NCBI RefSeq assembly: GCF_001279695.1
Contig: NZ_LGDD01000013.1
Location: forward strand, 1-64,000
Length of the DNA stretch: 64,000 nt
Reading direction: 5' to 3'
DNA from: Streptomyces sp. WM6378
Lineage (GTDB): Bacteria > Actinomycetota > Actinomycetes > Streptomycetales > Streptomycetaceae
Positions 7,742 to 16,266 of this stretch are shown one piece after another. Below the pieces are notes generated by a model. The model was not told where the DNA came from. It made no database searches and was given only the letters and a program-made list of their open reading frames with translations. Position 1 is the stretch's first letter, and each line of letters starts with the position of its first letter. The position numbers and the translations under genes were made by a program.

Positions 7742-8686
7742 ATGGCAGCACTGCCACTTGAAGGCCTGTCCGCGATCGTCACCGGGGCCGGGCGCGGGCT
7801 CGGCCGGGCCGAGGCGCTCGAACTCGCCCGGCTCGGCGCGGCCGTCGTCGTCAACGACTTCGGGCAGCCCGGGCGGGACGGCTCGGGCCAGGCGTCGAAG
7901 GGCCCGGCCGAGGAGGTCGCCGCCGAGATCCGGGCCGCGGGCGGGCAGGCGATCGCCCACACCGGGGACGTGGCCGACCACCAACAGGCCGGTGATCTCG
8001 TCCAGTTGGCGATCGACACGTACGGCAAGCTCGACATCCTGGTCAACAACGCGGGCATCCTGCGGGACCGGATGATCTTCTCGATGAGCGAGGCCGAGTG
8101 GGACTCGGTGATCCACGTGCACCTCAAGGGGCACTTCAACACCACCCACTTCGCGGCCGCGCACTGGCGCGAGCGGTCCAAGGCGGCGGGCGGCCCGGTC
8201 TACGGCCGCATCGTCAACACCTCCTCCGAGGCCTTCCTCGCCGGTTCCGCGGGCCAGCCCAACTACGCGGCGGCCAAGGGCGGCATCGTCGGCCTCACCA
8301 CCTCGACCGCGCTCGCGCTCGGCAAGTACGGGGTCACGGCGAACGCGATCTGCCCGCGGGCCCGTACGCGCATGACGGAGGACGTGTTCGCCGGGTTCGC
8401 CGAGCCGGGGGAGGGGCAGCTCGACCCGCTGGCGCCCGAGCACGTCTCGCCGCTCGTCGGCTATCTGGCGTCGCCCGCCGCCGCCAAGGTCAACGGGCAG
8501 CTCCTGGTGGTGCACGGCGGCATGGTCGCCATCGTCGAACGCCCCAGGGTGGCCGCCAAGTTCGACACCGCGAAGGAGGCCTTCTCGTACGAGGAGCTCG
8601 ACGAGCTGATCTCCCCCTACTACGAGGACAGGCCCCCGAACGAGACCTTCGCGGCGGCCGAGGTGCTCGGACTCAAGCGCGGCTGA
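7742..8686 (+). CDS. short-chain dehydrogenase/reductase, Hsd4A-like
   Basis: A 314-residue SDR with TGAGRGLGRAEAL as cofactor motif, NNAG near residue 103, catalytic Ser in NTSSEAF and YAAAKGG as the Tyr-Lys pair. The long loop after strand 2 (VVNDFGQPGRDGSG) is characteristic of 17-beta-HSD type 4 / multifunctional-enzyme dehydrogenases, which oxidise (R)-3-hydroxyacyl-CoA, exactly the product expected from the MaoC hydratase two genes upstream. Hydratase plus dehydrogenase reproduce the two activities of peroxisomal MFE-2 as separate proteins. The start follows GAGAGGATCC. Ends just before a strong terminator. Confidence 0.9.
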   Translation: MAALPLEGLSAIVTGAGRGLGRAEALELARLGAAVVVNDFGQPGRDGSGQASKGPAEEVAAEIRAAGGQAIAHTGDVADHQQAGDLVQLAIDTYGKLDILVNNAGILRDRMIFSMSEAEWDSVIHVHLKGHFNTTHFAAAHWRERSKAAGGPVYGRIVNTSSEAFLAGSAGQPNYAAAKGGIVGLTTSTALALGKYGVTANAICPRARTRMTEDVFAGFAEPGEGQLDPLAPEHVSPLVGYLASPAAAKVNGQLLVVHGGMVAIVERPRVAAKFDTAKEAFSYEELDELISPYYEDRPPNETFAAAEVLGLKRG

Positions 8687-8711
8687 CGCGCGGCTGACAT
8701 GAACGGGGAAA

Positions 8712-8751
8712 GGCGAGGCCCCCGGGGTTGAACCACCCCGGGGGCCTCGCC
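8712..8751 (+). terminator. strong hairpin terminator after the MaoC/ADH/SDR operon
   Basis: Perfect 16-bp GC-rich stem, 8712-8727 with 8736-8751, and an 8-nt loop TTGAACCA, 25 nt past the SDR stop. No U-run follows, which is usual for Streptomyces. It also faces the end of the convergent small gene at 8763. Confidence 0.8.
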
Positions 8752-8762
8752 CGTTCGCCCGC

Positions 8763-8915
8763 TCAGGCGTTGCTGCCCGCGGTCTCCTCGCGCCGGTGGC
8801 GTCCGTGGGCCGGCGTCATCGAGTCCTCGGTGGAGGCCGCCCCGCCCCGGTGCCTGCCATTGCTGTCGGTCCCGCTCCCCGTCTCCTGCGGACGGGTGTC
8901 GGTCTGGTTGGACAT
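8763..8915 (-). CDS. small hydrophilic hypothetical protein (50 aa)
   Basis: ATG at 8915 to TGA at 8763 encodes 50 residues beginning MSNQTDTRPQETGSG and ending REETAGSNA. It is hydrophilic, rich in Ser, Thr, Gly, Arg and His, with no hydrophobic segment, signal or cysteine, and is probably disordered. It lies between a terminator and a leftward hypothetical gene ending at 8970, so it could be the second gene of that unit. Coding is supported by third-position GC bias and by a sensible amino-acid composition; function is unknown. Short proteins of this kind occur widely in Streptomyces. Confidence 0.6.
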   Translation of the reverse strand: MSNQTDTRPQETGSGTDSNGRHRGGAASTEDSMTPAHGRHRREETAGSNA

Positions 8916-8969
8916 GAGCTGTGGTCACCCCGTAGTCGTCTTCACTGTGCCTCGTACAGGGCGCCGATT

Positions 8970-10103
8970 CTAACGATCTCCCGACAGCGGCCGACGCCCG
9001 GTCAGCGGTGCCTGCCCGAGCGGTACGGGCTTGGCCGCGGCGGGCTTGGCGGGCGCCGGTGGCGGGGCGGGCGGGGCGGGTGCCGGGTCCGGTGGCGCGG
9101 GCAGGTCGAGCAGTGCGCACGGGGTCGCGTCCGTGGCGTACGGAAGCCGCAGGACCCCCTCCGGCGTCCAGAGCCCGGCGCCCGCCAACCACCCTTGTGG
9201 CGCTGCCAGTTGATGAAGGCGGCGGCCCGCCGGGCGCCAGATGCCGACCCAGGTGCCGCCCGCCGCGTCGATGCGCAGGGCCACCGCGCAGGACTCCGGC
9301 GTGAGGACCTGGCCCGGCTGTATGGCGAACGGCGTGACCGCCGCGTCCGCGAGGCGCAGGCATTCGGGAAAGCGCACCGGGAGGGCGGAGCCGAGCACGC
9401 CCCAGCCGAGCCGGTCGTGGCCCGGGGCGTCCGAGCGGATCAGGAGGAGCCCGCTGTCGGCGTCGGCGAGCAGCAGCCGGTCGTTGCTGTCCTCGGTGAT
9501 CTGGAGCAGCTCGGTGACCTCGCCGCCGCGTTCCAGGTCGACGGCGACGGCCTTGGTGCGGCCGTCCAGTTCGCGGTCCAGGGAGAGCATCCGCCCTGTC
9601 CGGTCCAGCCACGCACCGCCCGAGCAGCGGCCCTTGATCCGCGCGACCAGCTCGGGGCCGAACGCGCCGCCCGCCACCAGCCACAGCGCCGTGCCGTCCG
9701 GGCCGGCCGCGAGCGCGTAGGCGCAGCTGCCGTCCGGGGACGGCGGGAGCAGCGTGAGCCCGCCCGCCCCGGCGTGGACCGCGCCCAGCGGCAGCTCGCC
9801 GGTCGCGGGTCCGGTGGGGTAGAGCAGTGCGAAGGCGTGCCGGTCGGCGATCCTGCGGTGGATGAGCACCCGGCCGTCCGCCATGGGCAGCACCCCGGCG
9901 TCGGGCTCCTCCGGCTGGTTGCCCGGCAGCGGCACCGCGTACGGCTCGGGGCCGTCGAGCGTCCAGCGCTCGGGGAACCAGGCCGCCCCCGCCCCCGCGT
10001 CGCGCACCAGCCTCGCGGCGTACGAACCGTTCGCGGTGATCGCGAATCCCGTACTCCTGACCGCGCCGCCCTCGGCAGCGGTCTCGATGGCCAAAGCCGT
10101 CAT
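8970..10103 (-). CDS. hypothetical protein with repeated beta-rich segments
   Basis: A 377-residue protein I cannot assign. It has no signal or membrane segment. The first 330 residues alternate short beta-type segments with GG, DG and W motifs (for example GSYAARL, DGRVLIHRR, PDGSCAYAL, PDGTALWL, GGAWLDRTG), like a beta-propeller such as WD40 or Kelch folds. The last 45 residues are a Pro/Ala-rich tail ending GRRPLSGDR. The ATG at 10103 is preferred to GTG 10115, because GGAGG overlaps that GTG but is well spaced from the ATG. Transcribed divergently from the iron-boxed lipoprotein gene. Confidence 0.7.
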   Translation of the reverse strand: MTALAIETAAEGGAVRSTGFAITANGSYAARLVRDAGAGAAWFPERWTLDGPEPYAVPLPGNQPEEPDAGVLPMADGRVLIHRRIADRHAFALLYPTGPATGELPLGAVHAGAGGLTLLPPSPDGSCAYALAAGPDGTALWLVAGGAFGPELVARIKGRCSGGAWLDRTGRMLSLDRELDGRTKAVAVDLERGGEVTELLQITEDSNDRLLLADADSGLLLIRSDAPGHDRLGWGVLGSALPVRFPECLRLADAAVTPFAIQPGQVLTPESCAVALRIDAAGGTWVGIWRPAGRRLHQLAAPQGWLAGAGLWTPEGVLRLPYATDATPCALLDLPAPPDPAPAPPAPPPAPAKPAAAKPVPLGQAPLTGRRPLSGDR

Positions 10104-10243
10104 CAGATGGCTCACCTCCGGCCCCCGAAGCTAGTTTTCGCACTTCCTGCCGAACAACGCGAGACCACTCGCTTCACACCAAAGGGTGGCTGTCGGGCGA
10201 TTCGCCTGTGGAGGGGGAGACGGATGTGCAGGAACGGTTTATG

Positions 10244-10262
10244 TAAGGTTAGGCGAACCTAA
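10244..10262. promoter_or_regulatory. iron box (DmdR1/DtxR-type operator)
   Basis: TAAGGTTAGGCGAACCTAA matches the 19-bp consensus TTAGGTTAGGCTAACCTAA at 17 positions. It lies 58 bp before the siderophore-binding lipoprotein start, and implies repression by a DmdR/DtxR-family regulator when iron is plentiful. Confidence 0.88.
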
Positions 10263-10319
10263 GCCACGCTGGCCGAATGCTTTCGGTCGGCGATCCCTCG
10301 CGCTGCACAGGAGCCTGTG

Positions 10320-11372
10320 ATGTCCCTACGCCGCCGCGGCACCGCCGCCGTAGCCCTCGCCGTGGCCGCCGGACTCTCCCTCGCGGCCTGCTCGGGCGGC
10401 GACGGCGGGGACAAAGCCTCTGCGTCGGCCTCGGGCAAGGCGGACGCGGGCGGCAAGAAGTCCGTCGCGCAGGGCGGCAAGGACTTCGCGGCAGCCGCCG
10501 ACAAGACGGCCAGGATGGGCACCGACGCGGCGCCCGGCCAGTTCCCGCGCACCGTCAACCACGCCATGGGCGCCACCCAGATCAAGGCCCGGCCCCAGCG
10601 CGTCGTCGTCCTGGACGTCGGCGAGTTCGACAACGTTGTTTCGCTCGGCGTCCAGCCGGTCGGCTACGCCCCCACCGAGGGCGACGAGGGCATCCCCAGC
10701 TACCTCAAGAAGGGCGCGGGCGACCCGGAGAACGTCGGCACGATCAACAGCCTCAACCTGGAGGCGATCGCCGCCCTGAAGCCGGACCTCATCCTGGGCA
10801 GCCAGCTGCGCGCCGCCGACAAGTACAAGGAACTCTCCAAGATCGCCCCGACGGTCTTCTCGATCCGCCCCGGCTTCCCGTGGAAGCAGAACTACCTGCT
10901 CAACGCCGCCGCGCTGGACAGGACCGCCGAGGCCAAGGCGAAGCTCGCCGCGTACGAGACGAAGGCCGAGCGGCTCGGGGCCGACCTCGGCGCCAGCAAG
11001 CCGACCGTCACGATGCTCCGCTACATGCCGGGCAAGGTGCGCCTGTACGCGAAGGCCTCCTTCATCGGCACGATCCTGGATGACGCGGGCATCCCCCGCC
11101 CCAAGAACCAGCAGGCCGTCGACCTGGCGACCGAGGTCGGCCCGGAGACCATCGACCGGGCCGACGCCGACTGGATCTTCACGGGCGTCTACGGCGACCC
11201 GAAGAAGTCCAAGCGGGACAGCGCCGAGTCGAACCCGCTGTGGAAGAACCTGAAGGCGGTCAAGGCCGGGCAGGCCAAGGACGTCAAGGACGAGACCTGG
11301 TACCTCGGCCTCGGCGTCACCGCCGCCGACTCCGTCCTGGACGACCTGCGCGGCTTCCTCGTCAAGAAGTAG
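10320..11372 (+). CDS. iron-siderophore ABC transporter substrate-binding lipoprotein
   Basis: A 350-residue secreted lipoprotein with a signal peptide ending in the lipobox LSLAAC (about residues 18-24), a low-complexity Ala/Ser/Lys linker and a PeripBP_2 (FecB/BtuF-like) domain: RPQRVVVLDVGEFDNVVSLG at its start, then LKPDLILGSQ and the C-terminal GVTAADSVLDDLRGFLVKK. It would capture a ferric siderophore outside the membrane. ATG 10320 has AGGAG six bases upstream. An iron box precedes it, but no permease or ATPase lies next to it, so it must share a transporter encoded elsewhere, as DesE/CchF-type receptors do. Confidence 0.92.
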   Translation: MSLRRRGTAAVALAVAAGLSLAACSGGDGGDKASASASGKADAGGKKSVAQGGKDFAAAADKTARMGTDAAPGQFPRTVNHAMGATQIKARPQRVVVLDVGEFDNVVSLGVQPVGYAPTEGDEGIPSYLKKGAGDPENVGTINSLNLEAIAALKPDLILGSQLRAADKYKELSKIAPTVFSIRPGFPWKQNYLLNAAALDRTAEAKAKLAAYETKAERLGADLGASKPTVTMLRYMPGKVRLYAKASFIGTILDDAGIPRPKNQQAVDLATEVGPETIDRADADWIFTGVYGDPKKSKRDSAESNPLWKNLKAVKAGQAKDVKDETWYLGLGVTAADSVLDDLRGFLVKK

Positions 11373-11446
11373 CCCCGGCGGCCGACCGGCGATAGCCAGC
11401 ACCCGCGGCCGACCTGCGGGGCGCGGAGCGCAGGTAACCTGTCTCC

Positions 11447-12295
11447 GTGCCCCGTCTGTCTGAAGTCATCGCCGCGCTCGACGCCCTCTGGCCGCCCGAG
11501 CGGGCCGAGGGGTGGGACGCCGTCGGCACCGTCTGCGGCGCCCCGGACGCCGAGGTGAGCCGGGTCCTGTTCGCCGTCGACCCCGTGCAGGACGTCGTCG
11601 ACGAGGCCCTCAAGCTGGGCGCCGACCTGGTCGTCACCCACCACCCGCTCTATCTGCGCGGCACCACCACGGTCGCCGCCGGTCACTTCAAGGGCCGCGT
11701 GGTGCACACCCTGATCAAGCACGACATCGCCCTGCACGTCGCGCACACCAACGCCGACACCGCCGACCCGGGCGTGAGCGACGCCCTCGCGGGCGCGCTC
11801 GACCTGCGGGTCGTACGGCCCCTCGTGCCCGACGCGAGCGACCCGTCGGGCCGCCGCGGCCTCGGCCGCATCTGTGAGCTCGACCCCCCGATGACGCTCG
11901 GAGAGTTCGCCGCCCGCGCCGCCGCCCGGCTGCCCGCCACCTCGCAGGGCATCCGCGTCGCGGGCGACCTCGAAGCGACGGTGCGTACGGTCGCCGTCAG
12001 CGGCGGCTCCGGCGACAGCCTCTTCGACGCCGTACGCGCCTCGGGGGCCGACGCCTTCCTCACCGCGGACCTGCGCCACCACCCGGTCTCCGAGGCCACC
12101 CAGCACTCACCGCTGGGCCTGGTCGACGCCGCGCACTGGGCCACCGAGTGGCCCTGGTGCGAGCAGGCCGCCGCCCAGCTCGACGAGATTTCCGACCGCC
12201 ACGGCTGGGACCTGCGGGTCCACGTCTCGAAGACGGTCACCGACCCGTGGTCCGCCCACCACACCTCCCCTTCTATTGATGGAGCCCCCAACTGA
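11447..12295 (+). CDS. Nif3-like dinuclear metal centre hexameric protein
   Basis: A 282-residue member of the NIF3/YbgI family. The metal ligands are visible in VVTHHPLY (His-His), AHTNADTADPGV (His...Asp) and a C-terminal segment HHPVSEATQ / DAAHWATEW. The family forms toroidal hexamers with a two-metal centre; its biochemical role is not settled, though links to GTP cyclohydrolase-type and other hydrolysis have been suggested. GTG 11447 begins VPRLSEVIAALDAL and sits 6 nt behind TAACCT, a leaderless arrangement. Its stop overlaps the CTG start of the zinc-ribbon gene by four bases, so the two are coupled, and the RNase H gene follows directly. Confidence 0.9.
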   Translation: MPRLSEVIAALDALWPPERAEGWDAVGTVCGAPDAEVSRVLFAVDPVQDVVDEALKLGADLVVTHHPLYLRGTTTVAAGHFKGRVVHTLIKHDIALHVAHTNADTADPGVSDALAGALDLRVVRPLVPDASDPSGRRGLGRICELDPPMTLGEFAARAAARLPATSQGIRVAGDLEATVRTVAVSGGSGDSLFDAVRASGADAFLTADLRHHPVSEATQHSPLGLVDAAHWATEWPWCEQAAAQLDEISDRHGWDLRVHVSKTVTDPWSAHHTSPSIDGAPN

Positions 12296-13035
12296 ACGCC
12301 GCGCCCGCCGACCAGATCCGCCTCCTCGACGTACAGGCGCTGGATGTCCGCCTGTCGCAGCTCGCCCACAAGCGGAAGTCGCTGCCCGAGCACGCCGAGA
12401 TCGAATCGCTGAACAAGGACCTCACGCAGCTGCGTGACCTCCTCGTCGCCTCGCAGACCGAGGAGAGCGACACCGCCCGCGAGCAGACCAAGGCCGAGCA
12501 GGACGTGGACCAGGTGCGCCAGCGCGCCGCCCGCGACCAGCAGCGCCTCGACTCGGGTGCCGTCTCCTCGCCGAAGGACCTGGAGAGCCTCCAGCGCGAG
12601 ATCGCCTCGCTCGCCAAGCGCCAGGGCGACCTGGAGGACGTCGTCCTCGAAGTCATGGAGCGCCGCGAGTCCGCCCAGGAGCGCGCCGCCGAGCTGACCG
12701 AGCGGGTCTCCTCCGTGCAGGCCAAGACCGACGACGCGACCGCCCGTCGCGATGCCGCGCTCGCCGAGCTCGACACCGAGGCCGCCTCGGTGACCAAGGA
12801 GCGCGAGATCGTCGCCGGTTCCGTACCGGCCGACCTCCTCAAGCTTTACGACAAGCTCCGCGAGCAGCAGGGCGGCGTCGGCGCTGCCCGCCTCTACCAG
12901 CGCCGCTGCGAGGGCTGCCGCCTGGAGCTCAACATCACCGAGGTCAACGAGGTCAAGGCGGCCGCCCCCGACACGGTCCTGCGCTGCGAGAACTGCCGCC
13001 GCATCCTGGTGCGCACCTCGGAATCGGGTCTGTAA
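12292..13035 (+). CDS. coiled-coil C4-type zinc-ribbon protein (zf-RING_7), CTG start
   Basis: A 247-residue protein: residues 1-20 and onward (NAAPADQIRLLDVQALDVRL) lead into a long coiled coil of heptads to about residue 180, and a C-terminal zinc ribbon with CEGC and CENC pairs. The in-frame stop at 12277-12279 and absence of ATG, GTG or TTG leave CTG at 12292 as the only start. GGAG at 12281-12284 is 7 nt before it, and CTGA overlaps the Nif3 stop. Homologues of this family usually accompany Nif3; roles in nucleic-acid or chaperone-like binding are speculative. Confidence 0.9.
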   Translation: MNAAPADQIRLLDVQALDVRLSQLAHKRKSLPEHAEIESLNKDLTQLRDLLVASQTEESDTAREQTKAEQDVDQVRQRAARDQQRLDSGAVSSPKDLESLQREIASLAKRQGDLEDVVLEVMERRESAQERAAELTERVSSVQAKTDDATARRDAALAELDTEAASVTKEREIVAGSVPADLLKLYDKLREQQGGVGAARLYQRRCEGCRLELNITEVNEVKAAAPDTVLRCENCRRILVRTSESGL

Positions 13036-14316
13036 GTGCCTGACGCGGTACGGCAGTTCGTCGTCGAGGCCGACGGCGGCTCCCGGGGCAACCCGGGTCC
13101 CGCCGGCTACGGCGCGGTCGTCCTCGACCCGGCGACCGGCGAGACGCTCGCGGAGGCCGCCGAGTTCATCGGCGTCGCCACGAACAACGTCGCCGAGTAC
13201 AAGGGGCTCATCGCGGGGCTGCGCGCCGCACGGGAGCTCGACCCGGCGGCGCGGGTGCGGGTCCGCATGGACTCCAAGCTCGTCGTCGAGCAGATGTCGG
13301 GCCGCTGGAAGATCAAGCACCCGGACATGAAGCCGCTCGCGGCCGAGGCCGGGCGCATCCTGCCGTCCTCGCAGGTGTCGTACGAGTGGATCCCGCGCGA
13401 GCGGAACAAGCACGCCGACCGGCTCGCCAACGAGGCGATGGACGCGGGCAAGCGGGGGCGCCAGTGGGAGCCGTCGGCCTCCACGGCCGACCTCTCCGCC
13501 TCCGCCGACGCGAGCGCGGCCCGGGTGGTCGGCGACGCGGCGGCGGGCGCGGCCAGGGCGCGGGCGGCGCTCGCGGGTGCGTCGGTTCCGGCGGGGGTTC
13601 CCGTCACCGCCGGGGGTTCTCCCTCAACTTCCGTACCGGACAAGCCCGTTGAGGCGGCGCCGACCGTCGGCTGGGGGGCGTCGGCCGATCTGGGCGCTCC
13701 GGCCACGTTCGTACTGCTCCGGCACGGTGAGACGGCGCTGACGCCCTCGAAGCGGTTCTCCGGGAGCGGCGGATCCGACCCCGAGCTGTCGGCCGTCGGG
13801 CGCGGCCAGGCCGAGCGGGTCGCCGCCGCGCTCGCCGAGCGCGGCACCATCCAGGCGATCGTGTCGTCCCCGCTGCGGCGGTGCCGCGAGACCGCGGCGG
13901 CCGTGGCGGCCCGGCTCGGACTCGACGTCCACATCGAAGAGGGCCTGCGCGAAACGGACTTCGGGGCGTGGGAGGGGCTGACCTTCGGGGAGGTCCGCGA
14001 GCGGTACCCGGACGACCTCGACGCCTGGCTCGGCTCCGCGAAGGCGGCCCCGACGGGCGGCGGCGAGAGCTTCGCCACGGTGTCCAGGCGCGTCTCGGCG
14101 GCCCGGGACCGGCTGATCGCCGCGTACCCCCGGCGCACGGTGCTCGCGGTGACCCATGTGACCCCGATCAAGACCCTGGTGAGGCTGGCCCTGGGGGCGC
14201 CGCCGGAGTCCCTGTTCCGGATGGAACTGTCGGCGGCCTCGCTGTCGGCGGTGGCGTACTACGCGGACGGCAATGCGTCGGTGCGGCTGCTGAACGACAC
14301 GGGGCACCTGCGGTAG
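13036..14316 (+). CDS. bifunctional RNase H / acid phosphatase
   Basis: A 426-residue fusion. Residues 1-130 are an RNase HI-like domain with EADGGSRGNPGPAGYG, EYKGLIAGL, RMDSKLVVEQM and NKHADRLANEAMD carrying the acidic metal ligands. A low-complexity Ala/Gly/Pro linker (about 135-215) leads to a histidine-phosphatase domain with catalytic LLRHGETAL, the second Arg in RRCRETA, Glu in TDFGAWEGLTFGEV and the second catalytic His in VTHVTPIKT. The mycobacterial homologue cleaves RNA in hybrids and has alpha-ribazole-phosphate-type phosphatase activity. GTG 13036 directly abuts the previous stop (TAAGTG), making a tight three-gene operon. Confidence 0.93.
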   Translation: MPDAVRQFVVEADGGSRGNPGPAGYGAVVLDPATGETLAEAAEFIGVATNNVAEYKGLIAGLRAARELDPAARVRVRMDSKLVVEQMSGRWKIKHPDMKPLAAEAGRILPSSQVSYEWIPRERNKHADRLANEAMDAGKRGRQWEPSASTADLSASADASAARVVGDAAAGAARARAALAGASVPAGVPVTAGGSPSTSVPDKPVEAAPTVGWGASADLGAPATFVLLRHGETALTPSKRFSGSGGSDPELSAVGRGQAERVAAALAERGTIQAIVSSPLRRCRETAAAVAARLGLDVHIEEGLRETDFGAWEGLTFGEVRERYPDDLDAWLGSAKAAPTGGGESFATVSRRVSAARDRLIAAYPRRTVLAVTHVTPIKTLVRLALGAPPESLFRMELSAASLSAVAYYADGNASVRLLNDTGHLR

Positions 14317-14339
14317 CGCTCCGCTGGGGGGTGCGGGTC

Positions 14340-14582
14340 ATTTGGGTGCGGCTTGCTGGGGCTTTTTGCGCAGTTCCCCGCGCCCCTAGCAGGGTCGGTG
14401 CTGGCCCGCACCGGGGCATTTCAGCCCGTCCGGCGATTGAGGACGAGCGCCCTTAAGGCGCGAACGGGGTCTGGGGCGGAGCCCCAGGAAACCGGCTTCC
14501 CCCTTCCTCAGCCCCCGGCGGGTTTCGGGAAGAGGCGGGGTGGGGCATCCCGGGGTCTGGGGCGGAGCCCCAGCGCACCCGG
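14340..14582. repeat. intergenic repeat modules between convergent genes
   Basis: Module A (GCAGTTCCCCGCGCCCCTAG, near 14370-14390) is followed by module B (CCCGTCCGGCGATTGAGGAC to GGAGCCCCAG, about 14425-14490) and by a second partial hairpin core at about 14552-14575. It fills almost the whole 271-bp gap between the RNase H gene and the converging eda gene; the hairpins could act as a bidirectional terminator. Confidence 0.75.
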
Positions 14583-14587
14583 CGACG

Positions 14588-15238
14588 TCAGCGGACTCGC
14601 AGTGCTGCCGCCTCGCGGGCCAGGGTCTCGACCCGGGGCCAGTCTCGGGCCGTCATCGCGTCCGGCGGAAGCATCCACGTGCCGCCGACGCAGCCCACGT
14701 TGGGCAGGGCCAGGTAGTCGGGGGCCGAGGCCAGGGAGATGCCGCCGGTCGGGCAGAAGCGGGCGCGGGGGAGCGGGGCCGCGAGGGACTTGAGGTAGGC
14801 CGTGCCGCCCGCCGCCTCGGCCGGGAAGAACTTCATCTCCGTCACGCCCTGTTCGAGCAGCGCCACGACCTCCGACGCCGTCGCGACCCCGGGCAGGAAC
14901 GGCAGGCCGGACGCCTTCATCGCGTCCAGGAGGTCACGGGTCCAGCCCGGGCTCACCAGGAAGCGGGCCCCGGCGTCCACCGCGTCGCGGACGCCGCCCG
15001 GCGATATCACGGTGCCCGCCCCGACCACCGCGTCCGGCACCTCGGCCGAGATCGCCCGGATCGCGTCCAGGGCGGCCGGCGTGCGCAGGGTCACCTCGAT
15101 CGCCGGGAGCCCGCCCGCCACCAGCGCCCGCGCGAGCGGCACCGCGTCGCCGGCGTCGTCGATCACCACGACGGGGACGACGGGGGCGAGATCCAGGACG
15201 GAGGCAGCGGCGGGGGAGGACATGGCGGAGGACGTCAT
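14588..15238 (-). CDS. eda: 2-dehydro-3-deoxy-phosphogluconate aldolase (KDPG/KHG aldolase)
   Basis: A 216-residue class I aldolase of the KDPG family, which splits KDPG into pyruvate and glyceraldehyde-3-phosphate in the Entner-Doudoroff or sugar-acid pathways. The proton-transfer Glu is in AIEVTLRTPAAL, the phosphate site in GAGTVIS and PTGGIS, and the Schiff-base lysine in TEMKFFPAE (about residue 135). Length and fold order agree with the family. No phosphogluconate dehydratase or kinase gene lies next to it. A palindromic GCAAC/GTTGC cluster lies just upstream and may be its operator. Confidence 0.93.
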   Translation of the reverse strand: MTSSAMSSPAAASVLDLAPVVPVVVIDDAGDAVPLARALVAGGLPAIEVTLRTPAALDAIRAISAEVPDAVVGAGTVISPGGVRDAVDAGARFLVSPGWTRDLLDAMKASGLPFLPGVATASEVVALLEQGVTEMKFFPAEAAGGTAYLKSLAAPLPRARFCPTGGISLASAPDYLALPNVGCVGGTWMLPPDAMTARDWPRVETLAREAAALRVR

Positions 15239-15273
15239 GCGCCCATCCTGCCGGGGGCGTGTGGACTGTGCAA

Positions 15274-15300
15274 CGCCCGTTGCGGATGCTGCAACGGGCG
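15274..15300. promoter_or_regulatory. inverted repeat with GCAAC/GTTGC half-sites before eda
   Basis: CGCCCGTTGC and GCAACGGGCG form a perfect 10-bp inverted repeat with a 7-nt centre, and a further GCAAC at 15270 gives a third half-site. It lies 36 bp upstream of the eda start and just past the yaaA stop. It may be an operator for eda or a yaaA terminator; no U-run favours the first. Confidence 0.45.
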
Positions 15301-15310
15301 CGGCTGTGGG

Positions 15311-16111
15311 CTAGTGAATCTGCGTCACGACCACGTCCAGGGCCCAGGCGCGGCCCGCCTTGGCGGGGGCCTCGCCCTCGACCACGTAACCGAGGTCGCG
15401 CAGTGCCGTCACGAGCTCGGCGGGGTCGGCGGGGTCGGCCCCGGCAGTGAGGAGGTCGCGGACGAGCCGGCCCTTCGTCGCCTTGTTGAAGTGGCTGACG
15501 ACCGAGCGCTTCTCCACGCCGTCGACCATCTGGGAGTGCAGCACCCGCACGGTGGCCGTGCGGCCCGCGACGGCGCCCTTCGGCTTCCAGGCGGCGGCGT
15601 ACGCGGAGGAGCGCAGGTCCAGGACCAGGCCCTCGCCCGCTGCCTCGGTCATGACCGGGTCCATCACGGTCCGCCAGTACGCCCCGAGCGCCCCCAGACC
15701 CGGCAGCTTCACGCCCATCGAGCAGCGGTAGGAGGGAATCCGGTCACCGGTGTGGACCGCGCCCCACAGCCCCGAGAAGACGAGCAGCGCCTTGCCGGCG
15801 CGGCGCTTGGCGGCGGCGTCGAGGGTGGCGAGGCCGAGGGCGTCGTACAGGACGCCGGTGTAGATCTCCCCGGCCGGGCGGGTGCCCGCGGTGCGCAGCT
15901 CGACGTTCTTGGCGACCTCGCCGCGCAGGCCCTCGCTGAGCCCGAGCACCTCGCGCGCCTTGCCCTCGTCACCGACGCACAGCTCGACGAGCTCGTCGAG
16001 GACCGCCGCGCGGGCCCGGGCCAGCCCCGGCAGGGACAGCGACTCCGCCTTCAGGGGCACCCCGCGCCCCGAAGCGGCCTTTCCTTCGGAGGGCGGCAAC
16101 AGCACCAGCAC
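15311..16111 (-). CDS. yaaA: peroxide stress protein YaaA (DUF328/UPF0246)
   Basis: A 266-residue YaaA-family protein, opening with the family hallmark LVLLPPSEGK and containing RCSMGVKLPGL, YWRTVMDPVMTE and the late block VSHFNKATKGRLVRDL. In Escherichia coli YaaA limits free intracellular iron and binds DNA during hydrogen-peroxide stress. The start is the GTG at 16111, preceded by AAGGAGA at a 6-nt spacing; the longer upstream frame has no family similarity. It is followed by eda on the same strand after 72 bp. Regulation is not evident from the sequence. Confidence 0.92.
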   Translation of the reverse strand: MLVLLPPSEGKAASGRGVPLKAESLSLPGLARARAAVLDELVELCVGDEGKAREVLGLSEGLRGEVAKNVELRTAGTRPAGEIYTGVLYDALGLATLDAAAKRRAGKALLVFSGLWGAVHTGDRIPSYRCSMGVKLPGLGALGAYWRTVMDPVMTEAAGEGLVLDLRSSAYAAAWKPKGAVAGRTATVRVLHSQMVDGVEKRSVVSHFNKATKGRLVRDLLTAGADPADPAELVTALRDLGYVVEGEAPAKAGRAWALDVVVTQIH

Positions 16112-16266
16112 GGCGATTCTCCTTCTTGTACGTACGGGGAGGGGGTGCGGCCCCTCGCGCCAGGGTACGGGGTGGCCGGGTACCGCCCGGCCCGGCTGTT
16201 TCCTGCCCGGAGCGGCCCGGCAGGGCAAAACGTGCCTCACCCCCCGCCCGCCCCTACGCTCAAGAC

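Noticed and set aside
5692-8181. 829-codon minus-strand open frame across the MaoC, ADH and SDR genes
   Set aside because: Its translation is Arg/Ala/Gly/Pro-rich without motifs, whereas three intact enzymes are read on the plus strand.
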